Assembly (NCBI GenBank): GCA_002317175.1
Contig: DCJA01000022.1
Location: forward strand, 1-6,403
Length of the DNA: 6,403 bases
Direction of reading: 5' to 3'
From: Lachnospiraceae bacterium UBA1712
GTDB taxonomy: Bacteria; Bacillota; Clostridia; Lachnospirales; Lachnospiraceae
The first letter of the stretch is position 1; each line of letters opens with the position of its first letter. The position numbers and the translations under genes were made by a program. Below the pieces are notes generated by a model. That model was not told where the DNA came from, did no database searches, and saw nothing but the letters and a program-made list of their open reading frames with translations. Of this stretch, positions 6,402 to 6,403 are shown in pieces.

Positions 6402-6403
6402 CT

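Overview
This window looks like a piece of a low-GC Firmicutes chromosome, most probably a Lachnospiraceae-type Clostridia. The reasons are the strong AGGAGG-type ribosome binding sites, the AT-rich codon use, and the pairing of a GGGtGRT-family gene with a NifU-like gene, which I associate with anaerobic Clostridia. The assignment comes from recognising protein families, not from a search. All seven genes lie on the minus strand, so transcription runs from high to low coordinates. No gene on the plus strand, tRNA, rRNA, mobile element or CRISPR array could be supported.

Region A (about 6403 down to 1633) is a tight run of five genes with gaps of about 6 to 20 bases. In transcription order they are: a GlmU-like left-handed beta-helix acyltransferase; a cytosolic signalling protein with a degenerate N-terminal GGDEF domain, a GAF-like middle and a PAS-like C-terminus; a polytopic flippase-like membrane protein (YbhN/AglD2, UPF0104); phosphatidylserine synthase (pssA); and phosphatidylserine decarboxylase (psd). 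PssA and Psd together convert CDP-diacylglycerol and serine to phosphatidylethanolamine. The membrane protein is a candidate lipid translocator or accessory factor for the same pathway. The jobs of the acyltransferase and of the GGDEF-like protein in this operon are not known.

Region B (about 1632 down to 1) follows an 84-base AT-rich gap that holds a candidate promoter and an inverted repeat. It contains a NifU-like iron-sulfur scaffold-related protein and, 20 bases further on, a GGGtGRT-family protein. Both use codons typical of highly expressed genes, unlike the five genes upstream. As given, the GGGtGRT gene is broken by two single-base insertions 80 bases apart and is cut by the window edge. 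Its three reading-frame segments join into one well-conserved protein, so this is either a very recent mutation or sequence error near a contig end.

The most interesting items are the uncharacterised NifU-like/GGGtGRT pair with non-canonical cysteine spacing, and the catalytically degenerate GGDEF-GAF-PAS protein embedded in a phosphatidylethanolamine operon. Nothing here amounts to a clearly new system, but both are worth checking.
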